From contig BDTR01000061.1 in the NCBI GenBank assembly GCA_002897775.1, positions 1 through 64,000 on the forward strand: a stretch of DNA of 64,000 bases, written 5' to 3'. Under the pieces are notes generated by a model. It made no database searches. It saw only the letters and a list, made by a program, of their open reading frames with translations, and was not told the origin of the DNA. The position numbers and the translations under genes are program-made. The DNA is from a bacterium BMS3Bbin08 (lineage in GTDB: Bacteria > Nitrospirota > Thermodesulfovibrionia > UBA6902 > BMS3Bbin08). Below are positions 53,410-62,650 of the stretch, one piece after another. The stretch's first letter is position 1. Every line of letters begins with the position of its first letter.

Positions 53410-54249
53410 ATGAAAACATTATATTTAAACAGGATTCAAAAAAGTATTAAAAGGATAAAAAATTTAAATGTTGATTATATACCCTACACGCCCGAGATGG
53501 TAAAACAATGTAAAAACACTAACACAATTGTTATCTTAGGCAGTGGTTCAAGCATTAACGAAATCAATGAAGAACAATGGAAATTTATAAAGTCAGTAGA
53601 TACTATTGGAATTAACAAGTGGTTTATCCATAATTTTATTCCAACATATTACCATTACGAAACCTATAGATATGCTCAAGACTTAAATCCTCTTTTACGT
53701 TTGCAGGAAGAATTCGATTTTAGGAATAGATATCAAAATGTTTTATTTTTCACCTCAGAGCTTGATAAAAAACTTGGATGGCATCCTGTTTATCGTTTCG
53801 AAATATTTCCTAATAATGCGGAGGTATATACCTATCCAGGGTATATTTCTAAGAAGTTCCGTGCAAAATATAAGGTTAGCTTTGATGATTTTTCTTTGAA
53901 TCTTGGAGATCCCGTATGGAGAATAAGGGGAAGCTTGACAAGTGTTATTCACTTGGCTATCCAGATTGGATATAAAAAAATAATATTGAGCGGAGTGGAT
54001 TTAAATAATCAAGATTATTTCTTTGATAAATTTTTAGACCTTAAAAAATATGGTTTTTATTTTGATCCCACAAAACACAGTGGTATAGGGATGCATCCAA
54101 CTGTTTTTGCTTCAGGTGGAAAAATGGGAGTAGTAGAATTTATTGAACAATTAAGTCAATACCTTCTTGATGAGTACGATATTAAGTTATTCGTGTCAAA
54201 CAAGAAATCTTTATTATATAAATATCTGCCCTATCACAATTTACAATAA
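53410..54249 (+). CDS. GT42/DUF115-like protein, candidate nonulosonate transferase
   Basis: A 279-residue protein with IVILGSGSSINEINEEQW near 39-56, followed by DTIGINKWFIHNFIPTYYHYE and, near 190-215, SLTSVIHLAIQIGYKKIILSGVDLN. The glycine/serine loop then a GVDL element is the layout shared by GT42 sialyltransferases (CstI/II: GNGPSL...) and DUF115/Maf motility-accessory proteins that move nonulosonic acids onto flagellin. It follows legF and an exporter. Transfer of CMP-legionaminic acid is a hypothesis. Confidence 0.55.
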   Translation: MKTLYLNRIQKSIKRIKNLNVDYIPYTPEMVKQCKNTNTIVILGSGSSINEINEEQWKFIKSVDTIGINKWFIHNFIPTYYHYETYRYAQDLNPLLRLQEEFDFRNRYQNVLFFTSELDKKLGWHPVYRFEIFPNNAEVYTYPGYISKKFRAKYKVSFDDFSLNLGDPVWRIRGSLTSVIHLAIQIGYKKIILSGVDLNNQDYFFDKFLDLKKYGFYFDPTKHSGIGMHPTVFASGGKMGVVEFIEQLSQYLLDEYDIKLFVSNKKSLLYKYLPYHNLQ

Positions 54250-54265
54250 TAAAATTTAATTCAAA

Positions 54266-55537
54266 ATGATTTCGAAGATTAAAAGTTATATCAATAAATA
54301 TCTTGAGAAATATCGTCTGATTATTAGAAGATTATCATCTTGCGGGGCTAACGGGAAGGGCTCAAATCAATATAGTTATATTTATCGTGGTATTGACAAG
54401 AGTTGCGGTAGATATCATTTTGATGATAAGAAAATAATTCGTAGGTGGTCTTGTGGAAAAATTAGCTTAGACATGTATCATGGGTATCGAGATTCTTGTA
54501 AAAACTGGCGGAGAGTGTTTTGGCAGATAAATTGTATGTTTCATCTATTAGATTATGAAAAAACAGGTGTTTCACATCGCATGAGTATTTTGGATGGCAT
54601 TGAAAAAGAAGATGCCCTACCCAAACCGCTCAAGGAATACTCAGAAGTCGCTCTATCTTTAATCTCAGACTATCCTGAATATTTTTACTCAAAGCAGACA
54701 TTAATTGATGAAATCCGGGCTAACAGGGCGACTATAATTAAAATCAGATATCCAGATAGCGCACTAAATAAATATTTTAAATCACATATCCAACGTGCCT
54801 CAGAAATTACTAAGCTCTTGCAGCAATATTCTAAAATAGATATTAATAACTCCTCAATACTTGACGTCGGCTCTGGAAGAGGCTTTGCGCTTCTTGGGTT
54901 TGCCGGGATAGGTGCAAAGAGTCTAATAGGTGTTGATAATGAATATGGCATCCATGGTCAAATAGGTTATGAGGAGATGTATAAAGATTTAGCTGAACGA
55001 TTAGCTTTGGATAAATATATTGAATATTACAATTCGGATATTAACAATGTGCAAATTGAAGACAATTCAATAGATATAGTTATCAGCAATTCGGCAGTCG
55101 AACATATATTTAATTTGGAGGGATGTTTTAAGAAGATTTATAGGCTATTAAAGCCTGAAGGAGTAGCTCATATAGTATATAATCCTTATTTTTGTCCGGG
55201 CGGACATGCCTTACAAACATTTGATTTTCCATGGGGACATGTAATCCTGAACGATGAACAAATTAAAAAATATTTGGAGGACAACAGAACCCATGAATAC
55301 GAGGACAGTATTGATATGCTTTTTAATGGTTTAAATAAAGAAACAATTTGGGATATTGAAAAGCATATAAGTGATTCAGGACTTGAATTGAAATTCTGGG
55401 AAGAGAGAGATGGATTCAATCATGTCGGGCTCTTGTCTTCCAATGTCATTAAACATGGGAAACAAAATTATCCTAAATTGAGCATCAGGGATCTTTTAGC
55501 AAGCAAAATCAGAATAATTTTGCAAAAACCTTCATGA
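54266..55537 (+). CDS. class I SAM-dependent methyltransferase with an N-terminal extension
   Basis: A 423-residue protein. SAM-binding SILDVGSGRGFALLGF near 194-209, IDNNSIDIVISNSAVEHI-type acidic-loop motif near 270-290 and KKIYRLLKPEGVAHIVYNP. The ~180 residues before the domain are unusual and contain many aromatic and basic residues. The substrate is unknown; it is probably a glycan sugar. Confidence 0.8.
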   Translation: MISKIKSYINKYLEKYRLIIRRLSSCGANGKGSNQYSYIYRGIDKSCGRYHFDDKKIIRRWSCGKISLDMYHGYRDSCKNWRRVFWQINCMFHLLDYEKTGVSHRMSILDGIEKEDALPKPLKEYSEVALSLISDYPEYFYSKQTLIDEIRANRATIIKIRYPDSALNKYFKSHIQRASEITKLLQQYSKIDINNSSILDVGSGRGFALLGFAGIGAKSLIGVDNEYGIHGQIGYEEMYKDLAERLALDKYIEYYNSDINNVQIEDNSIDIVISNSAVEHIFNLEGCFKKIYRLLKPEGVAHIVYNPYFCPGGHALQTFDFPWGHVILNDEQIKKYLEDNRTHEYEDSIDMLFNGLNKETIWDIEKHISDSGLELKFWEERDGFNHVGLLSSNVIKHGKQNYPKLSIRDLLASKIRIILQKPS

Positions 55538-56006
55538 AAAGTTGTATTCTATGAAAGCAATTTTTATCAGCGCATCTTCAATGCGCTCCTCGATACATTA
55601 TGGGGATACTCAAGAAGAATGGGCATCAGGCGCTTGGCATGTACCAGGGTGTGGATGACTGCATTGGCGCGCCTTCTGCCGGTTTTGAACCTCCGATATC
55701 CATGGAAACTCTTATCAGTGAAGCTCTGGAGATAATAGGATTTTCAACTGTCCTTACTGTATGGTTGGAATGCAGAATGAGTTGGTGAAAATTCATAGTA
55801 GTGCTGCTCACAACCTCATGACCTATCCTATGGGGTTTATGACATATGACAAAGGAAATTTTCAATATAGTGTTAAGGAATTAAAGAAATTTGGAATAAA
55901 GAAGTCCTACCTCACTTTTTAGGTCGAACCATTCCTGAATAGACTAACACCTCAATTTGCTATTGTCGAAGAAATAAAGTAAGGAAAAATATAACATAAG
56001 AAATTT
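55538..56006 (+). pseudogene. decayed radical SAM/SPASM gene remnant
   Basis: No intact gene lies in this 469-base gap. From 55743 the frame reads FNCPYCMVGMQNELVKIHSS, then AAHNLMTYPMGFMTYDKGNF, QYSVKELKKFGIKKSYLTF, a TAG at 55920, then VEPFLNRLTPQFAIVEEIK and TAA 55980-55982. This aligns through its length with residues ~34-105 of the intact radical SAM protein at 56718 (NCPFCMVGRHNVLVKKYG, AAHSHMTRKLGVMSEGTF, GEPFLNKLTPKFADVLK). The first cysteine of CxxxCxxC is lost, a glutamine is now a stop and the C-terminal two thirds are gone. Upstream, 55538-55740 has only short unidentified frames. Confidence 0.75.
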
Positions 56007-56687
56007 ATGAAATCATACGAATTATCATTATACATTAGTGCATACACAAAGTCATTTATAAAAAAAATTAAATTTTCTCTAAAAGGTTTAATTTATTTTG
56101 ACAAGTATGACAAAAGGGGTGATTATCATTGGGAGCACTATTACAAACGAAAAACACCTTTTTATGTAAAACTTGTTGATACGATAGTCAGTTATGTCCC
56201 TGAGAATTCTCATGTTTTGGATGTAGGCTGCGGTGATGGTCTGAGTGCACATAGAATCTATGAAGAGAAAAAAAGTAAAGTTACAGGCATAGATATAAAT
56301 CCTCTTGCAGTCTATTATGCAAGGCGTAATAATACCCCAAATCCAAATAAGTTTATTGAAAAGTCAATTTCTGAATTTAATAATAACCATTTATTTGACG
56401 GGGCCGTCGCAGTAGAGATTTTTGAGCATATTGAGCATCCGGAATTACTTCTATCGAAGATAAAATGCTTAATAAAAGATGGAGGATTTTTAATTATCAC
56501 TACTCCCATTGCTGACCCGCAGAGAGGTGTAGCAAGATATCATTATAAAGAGTATGCCGAAGACGAATTTTTGCGTTTTCTGGAGAGTTATGGATTTCAA
56601 ACGAGGGAGAAAGAGTACTTATATAATGAAAGTGATGGTTCCAGGATCGTAATAGTCAGTTGCGTTAAACAAATGTCTTTTACATAA
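56007..56687 (+). CDS. class I SAM-dependent methyltransferase
   Basis: A 226-residue UbiG/Methyltransf_11-like enzyme: SHVLDVGCGDGLSAHRIYEE near 69-88, GIDINPLAVYYARRN and FDGAVAVEIFEHIEHPELLLSKIKCLIKDGGFLIITTP. The acceptor is unknown, probably a sugar or polyprenyl glycan. It lies directly between the decayed and intact radical SAM genes. Confidence 0.88.
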   Translation: MKSYELSLYISAYTKSFIKKIKFSLKGLIYFDKYDKRGDYHWEHYYKRKTPFYVKLVDTIVSYVPENSHVLDVGCGDGLSAHRIYEEKKSKVTGIDINPLAVYYARRNNTPNPNKFIEKSISEFNNNHLFDGAVAVEIFEHIEHPELLLSKIKCLIKDGGFLIITTPIADPQRGVARYHYKEYAEDEFLRFLESYGFQTREKEYLYNESDGSRIVIVSCVKQMSFT

Positions 56688-56717
56688 GGTTGAAAAATCA
56701 TAGAAAAATATTACGCC

Positions 56718-57650
56718 ATGTTACATACGTCAATGTTAAATACCTACCATAAGATTCGTAAAAAAATTATTAAGAGACCCTCTCAAGTTATTTTAGAAAC
56801 AACAAATAAATGTAATTTGAATTGTCCTTTTTGTATGGTTGGTAGGCATAACGTGTTAGTAAAAAAATACGGGAATGCTGCACACAGCCATATGACCCGT
56901 AAACTCGGGGTTATGTCTGAAGGAACATTCAATCTTGTTTATGAGAATCTGAGATCTTTTGGCATAAATAAAGTTTATCTGCATTTTCAGGGTGAGCCGT
57001 TCCTGAACAAACTGACACCGAAATTTGCTGATGTTCTGAAAAGAAACAGCTTTGAGGTTGGAATTTTTACCAACGGACAGGCGTTCAATGACAGAAACAT
57101 TGAAGAGATAGCCGGGGCAGAGGTTGACCTCATAAGGTTCTCGGTTGACGGCGCTTCAGAGGAAACCTATCAGCAAAACAGGGTTGGTGGAAGATTTGAC
57201 AGGGTATACGAAAACATGAAGAAAGTTGCCCTGGCGCATAAAGGGAAAAAAACGCGCGTCGAATGGCAGTTTCTTGTATTAAAAAACAATGAGAAGGAAA
57301 CAGAGACCGCAAGAGACATGGCAGAGAAAATAGGAGTTCATTTGTTCACAAAGGGGTACAGGGAATCTGTACCGGAACTTGTTCCTGAAAACCCTGAGTA
57401 TAGATCAAAATATCACAACAAACCCTGCAAGGATATATACCACCAGATCGGGATATACTGGAACGGTGATGTTGTACCGTGCTGTTATGATGTTGACGGC
57501 AGGGAAATAATGGGTAACATACTTAGAGATGACCTGCGGGGCATATGGAATGGAAAGAAATACAGGGATTTCAGAAGCCGCGTAGATAATTTCCGTAAAT
57601 CACCGGATAGTGAGCCTCAGATCTGCCAAAGCTGTCTCAGATGGAAATAA
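56718..57650 (+). CDS. radical SAM/SPASM-domain protein
   Basis: A 310-residue radical SAM enzyme. CNLNCPFC (Cys32, Cys36, Cys39) binds the SAM [4Fe-4S] cluster; FQGEPFLNK (GEP motif) and SVDGASEETYQQNR follow. The C-terminal SPASM-like region has NKPCKDIYHQIGIYWNGDVVPCCYD and the end CQSCLRW with further cysteines for a second cluster. The substrate is unknown; such enzymes in glycan clusters can modify sugars or peptides. An ATG at 56733 is an alternative start. Confidence 0.88.
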   Translation: MLHTSMLNTYHKIRKKIIKRPSQVILETTNKCNLNCPFCMVGRHNVLVKKYGNAAHSHMTRKLGVMSEGTFNLVYENLRSFGINKVYLHFQGEPFLNKLTPKFADVLKRNSFEVGIFTNGQAFNDRNIEEIAGAEVDLIRFSVDGASEETYQQNRVGGRFDRVYENMKKVALAHKGKKTRVEWQFLVLKNNEKETETARDMAEKIGVHLFTKGYRESVPELVPENPEYRSKYHNKPCKDIYHQIGIYWNGDVVPCCYDVDGREIMGNILRDDLRGIWNGKKYRDFRSRVDNFRKSPDSEPQICQSCLRWK

Positions 57651-58579
57651 TAAGCCTGCTACAGAAATTCCGCGCTTTCCCGTTTTTTAATAGACGTTGT
57701 AAAGACAGGCTCAATATCTTTATATCTCTTCCTGCCCGCCAAAAAGGCGGGGGTTCAAATACTTTTTCGTATAACTTCAATAAATGGATAGCAAAAAACA
57801 GGTCCAAATATAATATCGTTTACAACATCGGCAAGGCTGACAGGGCTATTGTAATTGCCAACAAGATGGACATAAAACGTCTTGCAAAGGCAAAGGATAA
57901 GGGGTGTTTCATAATTCACCGGCTTGATGAGCACGTGGAGCCGGTTGAGGACGAATACCGCAGAAAAAAGCACGCACATATAAAAGAACTTAACCGCTTT
58001 GCGGATATTACCGTGTTTCAAAGTAATTTTGTTTTCGAGAACATGTACCCGTTTTTAGACCGTCCAGAAAAATATGAAATAATTCACAATGGCGCTGACC
58101 CGGAAGAATTTTACCCTGATGATCAGCCCGGTAAATTTATCGGACACGTCACCTGGGGTACAGGGGGCAAGAAAAGGCTGGATATGCTATATGAGACAAT
58201 CCGGGCTAATCCGGAAGAAAGATTTTTGCTTGTCGGGAATCATTCCGCGTCAAAGTACAATTTTACGGACCTTGCCAATGTAAATTACGCGGGAACTGTG
58301 AAAAGACAGCAGATGCCGTTCTTTTTACATAAAATGAAGTTTCTCTATTTTCCCTCTGAAAATGACCCCTGTCCCAATACTGTTATAGAGGCGATCCTTG
58401 CCGGCGTACCTGTATGTTATAACCCTTTGGGCGGTACAAAGGAATTAGTTAAAGACTGCGGTACTGAACTTTCCGGCTATCAGGATATGAACGCTAATAT
58501 TGAAAATTTCAGAACAGAGTGTCTAAAACGAACGGATCTGCACTTTTATTACACTGCTGAAAGATATCTGGAACTCTAA
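57641..58579 (+). CDS. GT4-like glycosyltransferase
   Basis: A 312-residue GT-B enzyme. The N-terminal half has LNIFISLPARQKGGGSNTFSYNF and a conserved VFQSNFVFENMYPF; the C-terminal half has the donor-binding EKYEIIHNGADPEEFYP and the NDPCPNTVIEAILAGVPVCYNPLGGTKELV motif of GT4 enzymes. Overlaps the radical SAM gene by 10 bases. It is a paralogue of the gene at 60530. Confidence 0.85.
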   Translation: MEIISLLQKFRAFPFFNRRCKDRLNIFISLPARQKGGGSNTFSYNFNKWIAKNRSKYNIVYNIGKADRAIVIANKMDIKRLAKAKDKGCFIIHRLDEHVEPVEDEYRRKKHAHIKELNRFADITVFQSNFVFENMYPFLDRPEKYEIIHNGADPEEFYPDDQPGKFIGHVTWGTGGKKRLDMLYETIRANPEERFLLVGNHSASKYNFTDLANVNYAGTVKRQQMPFFLHKMKFLYFPSENDPCPNTVIEAILAGVPVCYNPLGGTKELVKDCGTELSGYQDMNANIENFRTECLKRTDLHFYYTAERYLEL

Positions 58580-58755
58580 TGACAAACCATTTAAAAATAT
58601 CAATACCGATAAAAATTAAAAAGCAGGGAGGAGCCTGTAGCTTTCCGAATAATTTCATTCCCGATACTATCTTTGCACTTCACATAGGAGTCATTTTAGG
58701 ATCCGGGAGAAAACCTTTAAAAAGTTTTTTTGATTTTATCAGGTTAACGCGGTAA
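58579..58755 (+). CDS. 58-residue small ORF, possibly a glycosyltransferase remnant
   Basis: ATG 58579 overlaps the upstream stop and the TAA ends exactly on the A of the next start (58755), which suggests coupling. The product begins MTNHLKISIPIKIKKQGGA and contains KKQGGACSFPNNFIP. The KKQGG plus aromatic pattern resembles the N-terminal RQKGGGSNTFSYNF of the glycosyltransferase before it, so this may be a truncated paralogue. There is no recognised function. Confidence 0.4.
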   Translation: MTNHLKISIPIKIKKQGGACSFPNNFIPDTIFALHIGVILGSGRKPLKSFFDFIRLTR

Positions 58756-59543
58756 TGGGGAAAATCGTAGTAGGGGAAAGGCTGGCATGGTTTAAAGATA
58801 GAGCGGACCGCCACGATTTCTGGGAAAAACATTGGGAAGGCTCAAAAGAGACCACGTCCAGGAGGATTGAAAAGGCAAGGCAAGGCTGCAGAGGTCTATA
58901 TAAAAAGATATTTAATAAATGGATTCCAAAAAATGAGCCTGTCCTTGAAGGCGGCTGTGGAGTAGGGCAGATAGTTATGGCGCTTCAATCTACCGGATAT
59001 GATGTTGTTGGAGTTGATTTTTCCGATAAGACTATTCAAAACTCAAAAAAAATAGCGCCGGACCTGAATATTGAACATGGGGATATATTTAATCTGAATT
59101 TTCCTGATAATCATTTTGGCGCTTATATCTCATTTGGGGTTGTTGAACATTACCATGATGGGCCTGGCGAGGCTTTTAAAGAGGCTTATAGAGTTACAAA
59201 ACCAGGGGGTGTTTTTATCTGCTCTGTGCCTTTTTTTTCTCCGATTAGAAGGTTAAGGGTATTGCTCGGAGACTACACATTTTCAGAAAAGCCCGATAAA
59301 GACAATTTTTATCAATACGCTTTTACAAAAAAAGAGTTTACCGGCCTATTGTCTTCATATGGTTTTTCGGTTATAGAGACTTACTGTCAGGCAGCGGTGC
59401 TTGGGGCGCGGAAGGAAGTTTGGGGATTTGAAAGGCTGTACAAACTTATGCCCGGCATAGTCCGTAAAGGTATAAGCCGTATTGAGCTGGGTAAATCGTT
59501 TGTAGGGCATATGATTATTTTTATAGCTGTGAAGGATAAGTAA
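58755..59543 (+). CDS. class I SAM-dependent methyltransferase
   Basis: A 262-residue enzyme: VLEGGCGVGQIVMALQSTGYDVVGVDFS near 62-89, GDIFNLNFPDNHFGAYISFGVVEHY and EAYRVTKPGGVFICSVPFFSPIRRLR. N-terminal WEKHWEG-type helix as in glycan-cluster methyltransferases. Acceptor unknown. Confidence 0.88.
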   Translation: MGKIVVGERLAWFKDRADRHDFWEKHWEGSKETTSRRIEKARQGCRGLYKKIFNKWIPKNEPVLEGGCGVGQIVMALQSTGYDVVGVDFSDKTIQNSKKIAPDLNIEHGDIFNLNFPDNHFGAYISFGVVEHYHDGPGEAFKEAYRVTKPGGVFICSVPFFSPIRRLRVLLGDYTFSEKPDKDNFYQYAFTKKEFTGLLSSYGFSVIETYCQAAVLGARKEVWGFERLYKLMPGIVRKGISRIELGKSFVGHMIIFIAVKDK

Positions 59544-59555
59544 AAGTCTTTCTTT

Positions 59556-60533
59556 ATGCGGATGTCTTTTATTTCAAAGAAGAAACCTGTTTCGATAGGC
59601 TGGGTTACGCAGGCAAGGTGGCCGTACTGGAATGTAATGGCCTCTACGAGGATCAGGTGCCTGGATATTATCAGGTTCTTAAAAACCCTTGATATAAAAA
59701 CCGGTCTTTACAGGAATTCCGGGAATTATGACATTGTTATTTTCCAGAAATCTTTTTCCGCGGAGCATTATGAGCTTGCTAAAAGATTATCTGCTGCCGG
59801 GACCAGGATTATACTTGATATAAATGTGAACTACTTTCTAAAAGAAGGTGAGACAGCGCAGGTTTCGGAAAAGCAGATAAAGGATTTACACAGATTCCTT
59901 GAATTGACGGACACGGTTTTAGTGTCCTCTCATTATCTCAAGAGCGTTGCAGATAAGTTCCATACTGATATCCGATACATCCCCGAACATATAAGCACGG
60001 TCGGTTTCCACCCGCCGAACAGGCGTTCAAATCCCATAAAACTGTTGTATTGCGGATATGCTCTTAAAGCCGGGGATGTTCTTCTGATAGAGGATGTTTT
60101 ACAGGAACTGTCAAAAGAGTATGATTTTGAATTTATTTTTGTCTGCGAAAAAGATCCAGCTCTAAAACTGCCCGTAAAAACATCATATATAAAGTACAGG
60201 CATAAAAATCTGGTAAAAATATTAAGGCTGGGAGATATAAAAATAGCGCCAAGAAATCTTGATAACAGTTATGACCTTGGCCACTCCTTTACAAAGATCG
60301 GTTATCCCATGTCAGTTGGTCTGCCCGTGGTAGCGAGTCCTGTGCCCTCATATAAGGGGTCTCCGGCATTACTTGCCGCGACAAAAGAAGAATGGCTGAA
60401 TTACCTCAAGCTCTTAATTGTCAATCCAACAGAATATCTCTCATTATCACAGAAAGGCATATCATTTGTTAAAGAGAACTTTTCCCTTAAGAAAATCGGA
60501 CATATGTATATAGAGTTATTTGAAAGTTTATGA
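59556..60533 (+). CDS. glycosyltransferase (GT-B fold)
   Basis: A 325-residue protein. GWVTQARWPYWNVMASTRIRCLDIIRFL begins a Rossmann half, DTVLVSSHYLKSVADKF is typical of the inter-domain region, and the C-terminal half has GDIKIAPRNLDNSYDLGHSFTKIGYPMSVGLPVVASPVPSY, a GT4-like nucleotide-sugar site. It is divergent; donor and acceptor are unknown. It overlaps the next gene by 4 bases. Confidence 0.75.
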   Translation: MRMSFISKKKPVSIGWVTQARWPYWNVMASTRIRCLDIIRFLKTLDIKTGLYRNSGNYDIVIFQKSFSAEHYELAKRLSAAGTRIILDINVNYFLKEGETAQVSEKQIKDLHRFLELTDTVLVSSHYLKSVADKFHTDIRYIPEHISTVGFHPPNRRSNPIKLLYCGYALKAGDVLLIEDVLQELSKEYDFEFIFVCEKDPALKLPVKTSYIKYRHKNLVKILRLGDIKIAPRNLDNSYDLGHSFTKIGYPMSVGLPVVASPVPSYKGSPALLAATKEEWLNYLKLLIVNPTEYLSLSQKGISFVKENFSLKKIGHMYIELFESL

Positions 60534-61528
60534 ATAGAATTCGCGTTTTCATTAATTATAAAACGACTGACATGCCATGGGGGGGCTCTAATTCTTTTCT
60601 TTGTGCGCTGAAAGAATTTTCCACGAATTTAAAAGATTTTGAGCTAATATCTGACAAACACGCAGATTTTGATCTAATGCTTTTGAATACCGCATATACC
60701 GCTCCGGGCAGATATATATCTTTAAAACAGGTAAGGAGATATCATGAGCATGGTTATTCAAATTTATTTAAATACATTCTGAAAAGGTTTAAAAAGAGAC
60801 AGATCAAAATTGTTTTAAGGCTTGATGGATTAAGAAGATTTTATGCTGAGATGCCAGAGGCAGAAGGGGATAGAATACAATTGAGTTTAATAAGATTCGC
60901 TGATGCCGTTATATTCCAAAGTGACGAATCACTAAATCAATTCAAAAAGATAACCGGAGATATTCCTGTACAGCATTATATTATTCATAATGGGGTTAAT
61001 CAGAAGATCTTCAATATGGAAGGAAAAAGATTTTGGAATAAAAAAGATAAGTTAAAAATTTTTACTACCAGCTGGTCAACAAACCCGAGGAAAGGTTTTG
61101 GAGATATTGTTAGACTTTCACTTATTGATGGAGTAACTGTAAATTTTGTTGGTAATTGGCCAAAGGAAATAAATCATGGGAAAGTTTATTTAAAACCATC
61201 AATGCCCCAAAACCTTTTATCTGAAGAATATAAAAAAAATGACGTGTTCTTTTTCCCTTCACGTAATGAAGCCTGCCCTAATGTTATTTATGAAGCGCTT
61301 TCATGCGGCCTTCCTGTGATATATCATCCAAGCGGTGGAACTCCCGAGATAGCATCCAGATATGGAGTAGAATTTAGTGATGATCTAATTGAAACACTCG
61401 ATAAAGTTGCCAATAATTACGATTCTTTTATTGAAGGAATAAAAAGAGATTACTTCCTGTTTTCTATTGATTATGCAGGAAAAAGATATTTTGAAGTATT
61501 CCAGAAAGTCTTCATAGACCGAATTTGA
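60530..61528 (+). CDS. GT4-like glycosyltransferase
   Basis: A 332-residue GT-B enzyme: IRVFINYKTTDMPWGGSNSFLCALKEF, VIFQSDESLNQFKKITG, IHNGVNQKIFN and RNEACPNVIYEALSCGLPVIYHPSGGTPEI. The layout matches the enzyme at 57641 residue block by residue block, so the two are paralogues that may act in sequence on one glycan. Confidence 0.87.
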   Translation: MNRIRVFINYKTTDMPWGGSNSFLCALKEFSTNLKDFELISDKHADFDLMLLNTAYTAPGRYISLKQVRRYHEHGYSNLFKYILKRFKKRQIKIVLRLDGLRRFYAEMPEAEGDRIQLSLIRFADAVIFQSDESLNQFKKITGDIPVQHYIIHNGVNQKIFNMEGKRFWNKKDKLKIFTTSWSTNPRKGFGDIVRLSLIDGVTVNFVGNWPKEINHGKVYLKPSMPQNLLSEEYKKNDVFFFPSRNEACPNVIYEALSCGLPVIYHPSGGTPEIASRYGVEFSDDLIETLDKVANNYDSFIEGIKRDYFLFSIDYAGKRYFEVFQKVFIDRI

Positions 61529-61532
61529 TAAG

Positions 61533-62624
61533 ATGACCAATATAATTGATTGGCTACACTCACTCAGACCCGGTATCTTAGAGTTTCTATCCAAGTTGAG
61601 ACATCCTGAGCATCCCGGATTTTATTCGTATTCGCTTTCCGGTGATATATTCGACCATAGGATTACAAGATGGGGACTTGGCAATACAGTATTTGCAGCT
61701 AAGACCTATTATATGCTTGATGTCCTGGATAGCGCCAATTTACAGGAGATGGCTGCTTTTATCAAATCATTCCAGATTGAGGATGGCCATATTTTTGATC
61801 CATTGGTTCAAAAAAGGTCTCGTGCTCGTAGATATTTCAATGCGATACGCAACAGGGATTTCAATAATTTCTGGGGCAGACAAACCCGATTGGCAGAGAC
61901 CAGACAGGCATTTGCTGCTTTGCGTTGTCTGGGTTTCAGGCCAAATGATCCTTATCTCCATATTCCTTACACTAAAAGCGGTATTGTCAGGTACATTCAT
62001 TCCTTAAACTGGCGCCTGCCCTGGGGTGCAGGTAGCCATTTCAGTCATTTGATTTTTTTCCTCCGCAACAATTTTAAACTCTTCCATATCCATGCTGAAG
62101 ATATTGAAGAGCTGCTGGAATTTGCCTTCAAGGAGGTAAATCAATACAGGCAAAGAGACGGAACCTGGTGTGAACCAGGAATTTCCTTGCCTGACTTTCA
62201 GAAGGTAAATGGTGCCATGAAAATGATGATTGCCTATGATGTAGCGGAAAAGGATGATTTTGATAATCCTGAATCTTTAATTGACCTTTGCCTCTCTGTT
62301 ATCAATGATGGGAATGCGTGCAATAATTTCAATATTATTTGCGTGCTTTATAATTGTTTCAAAAGGACCGCATATCGAAAAGATGAAGTTATAAATTTCT
62401 GCTTGTCCCGGCTTGAAATTTACAAAAAATACTGGTGGCCGGAATTCGGTGGTTGTTCTTTTTTCCCTGACAGAGCAAATAAAGTCTATTATGGTGCAAA
62501 AATTTCAAAAGGATTACCAGAACCTGATATCCATGGCACGCATTTATATCTGTGGGGGATAGTTTTAATATCAAAGATATTAAATTTGAATAATGATTTA
62601 AATTTTAAAGTGCCAATTACTTAA
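61533..62624 (+). CDS. unidentified helical protein, alpha/alpha-toroid-like
   Basis: A 363-residue soluble protein that I do not recognise. It has a run of paired helices with recurrent DGxW/W-rich turns: RITRWGLGNTVFAAKTYYMLDVL, IEDGHIFDP, ETRQAFAALRCLGF, LNWRLPWGAGSHFSHLIFFLRNN, QRDGTWCEPG and WWPEFGGCSFFPDRANKVYYGA. That rhythm recalls terpenoid cyclase/prenyltransferase or glycoside-hydrolase alpha/alpha toroids. It sits between two glycosyltransferases, so a glycan-modifying or hydrolase role is a guess. It begins 4 bases after its neighbour. Confidence 0.6.
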   Translation: MTNIIDWLHSLRPGILEFLSKLRHPEHPGFYSYSLSGDIFDHRITRWGLGNTVFAAKTYYMLDVLDSANLQEMAAFIKSFQIEDGHIFDPLVQKRSRARRYFNAIRNRDFNNFWGRQTRLAETRQAFAALRCLGFRPNDPYLHIPYTKSGIVRYIHSLNWRLPWGAGSHFSHLIFFLRNNFKLFHIHAEDIEELLEFAFKEVNQYRQRDGTWCEPGISLPDFQKVNGAMKMMIAYDVAEKDDFDNPESLIDLCLSVINDGNACNNFNIICVLYNCFKRTAYRKDEVINFCLSRLEIYKKYWWPEFGGCSFFPDRANKVYYGAKISKGLPEPDIHGTHLYLWGIVLISKILNLNNDLNFKVPIT

Positions 62625-62650
62625 GGTAGGGAACCAACAGACTACGTCTA

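Noticed and set aside
53410-54249. 6-hydroxymethylpterin kinase (MptE)
   Set aside because: DUF115 similarity alone is not enough; the location after CMP-sugar genes fits a glycan role better.
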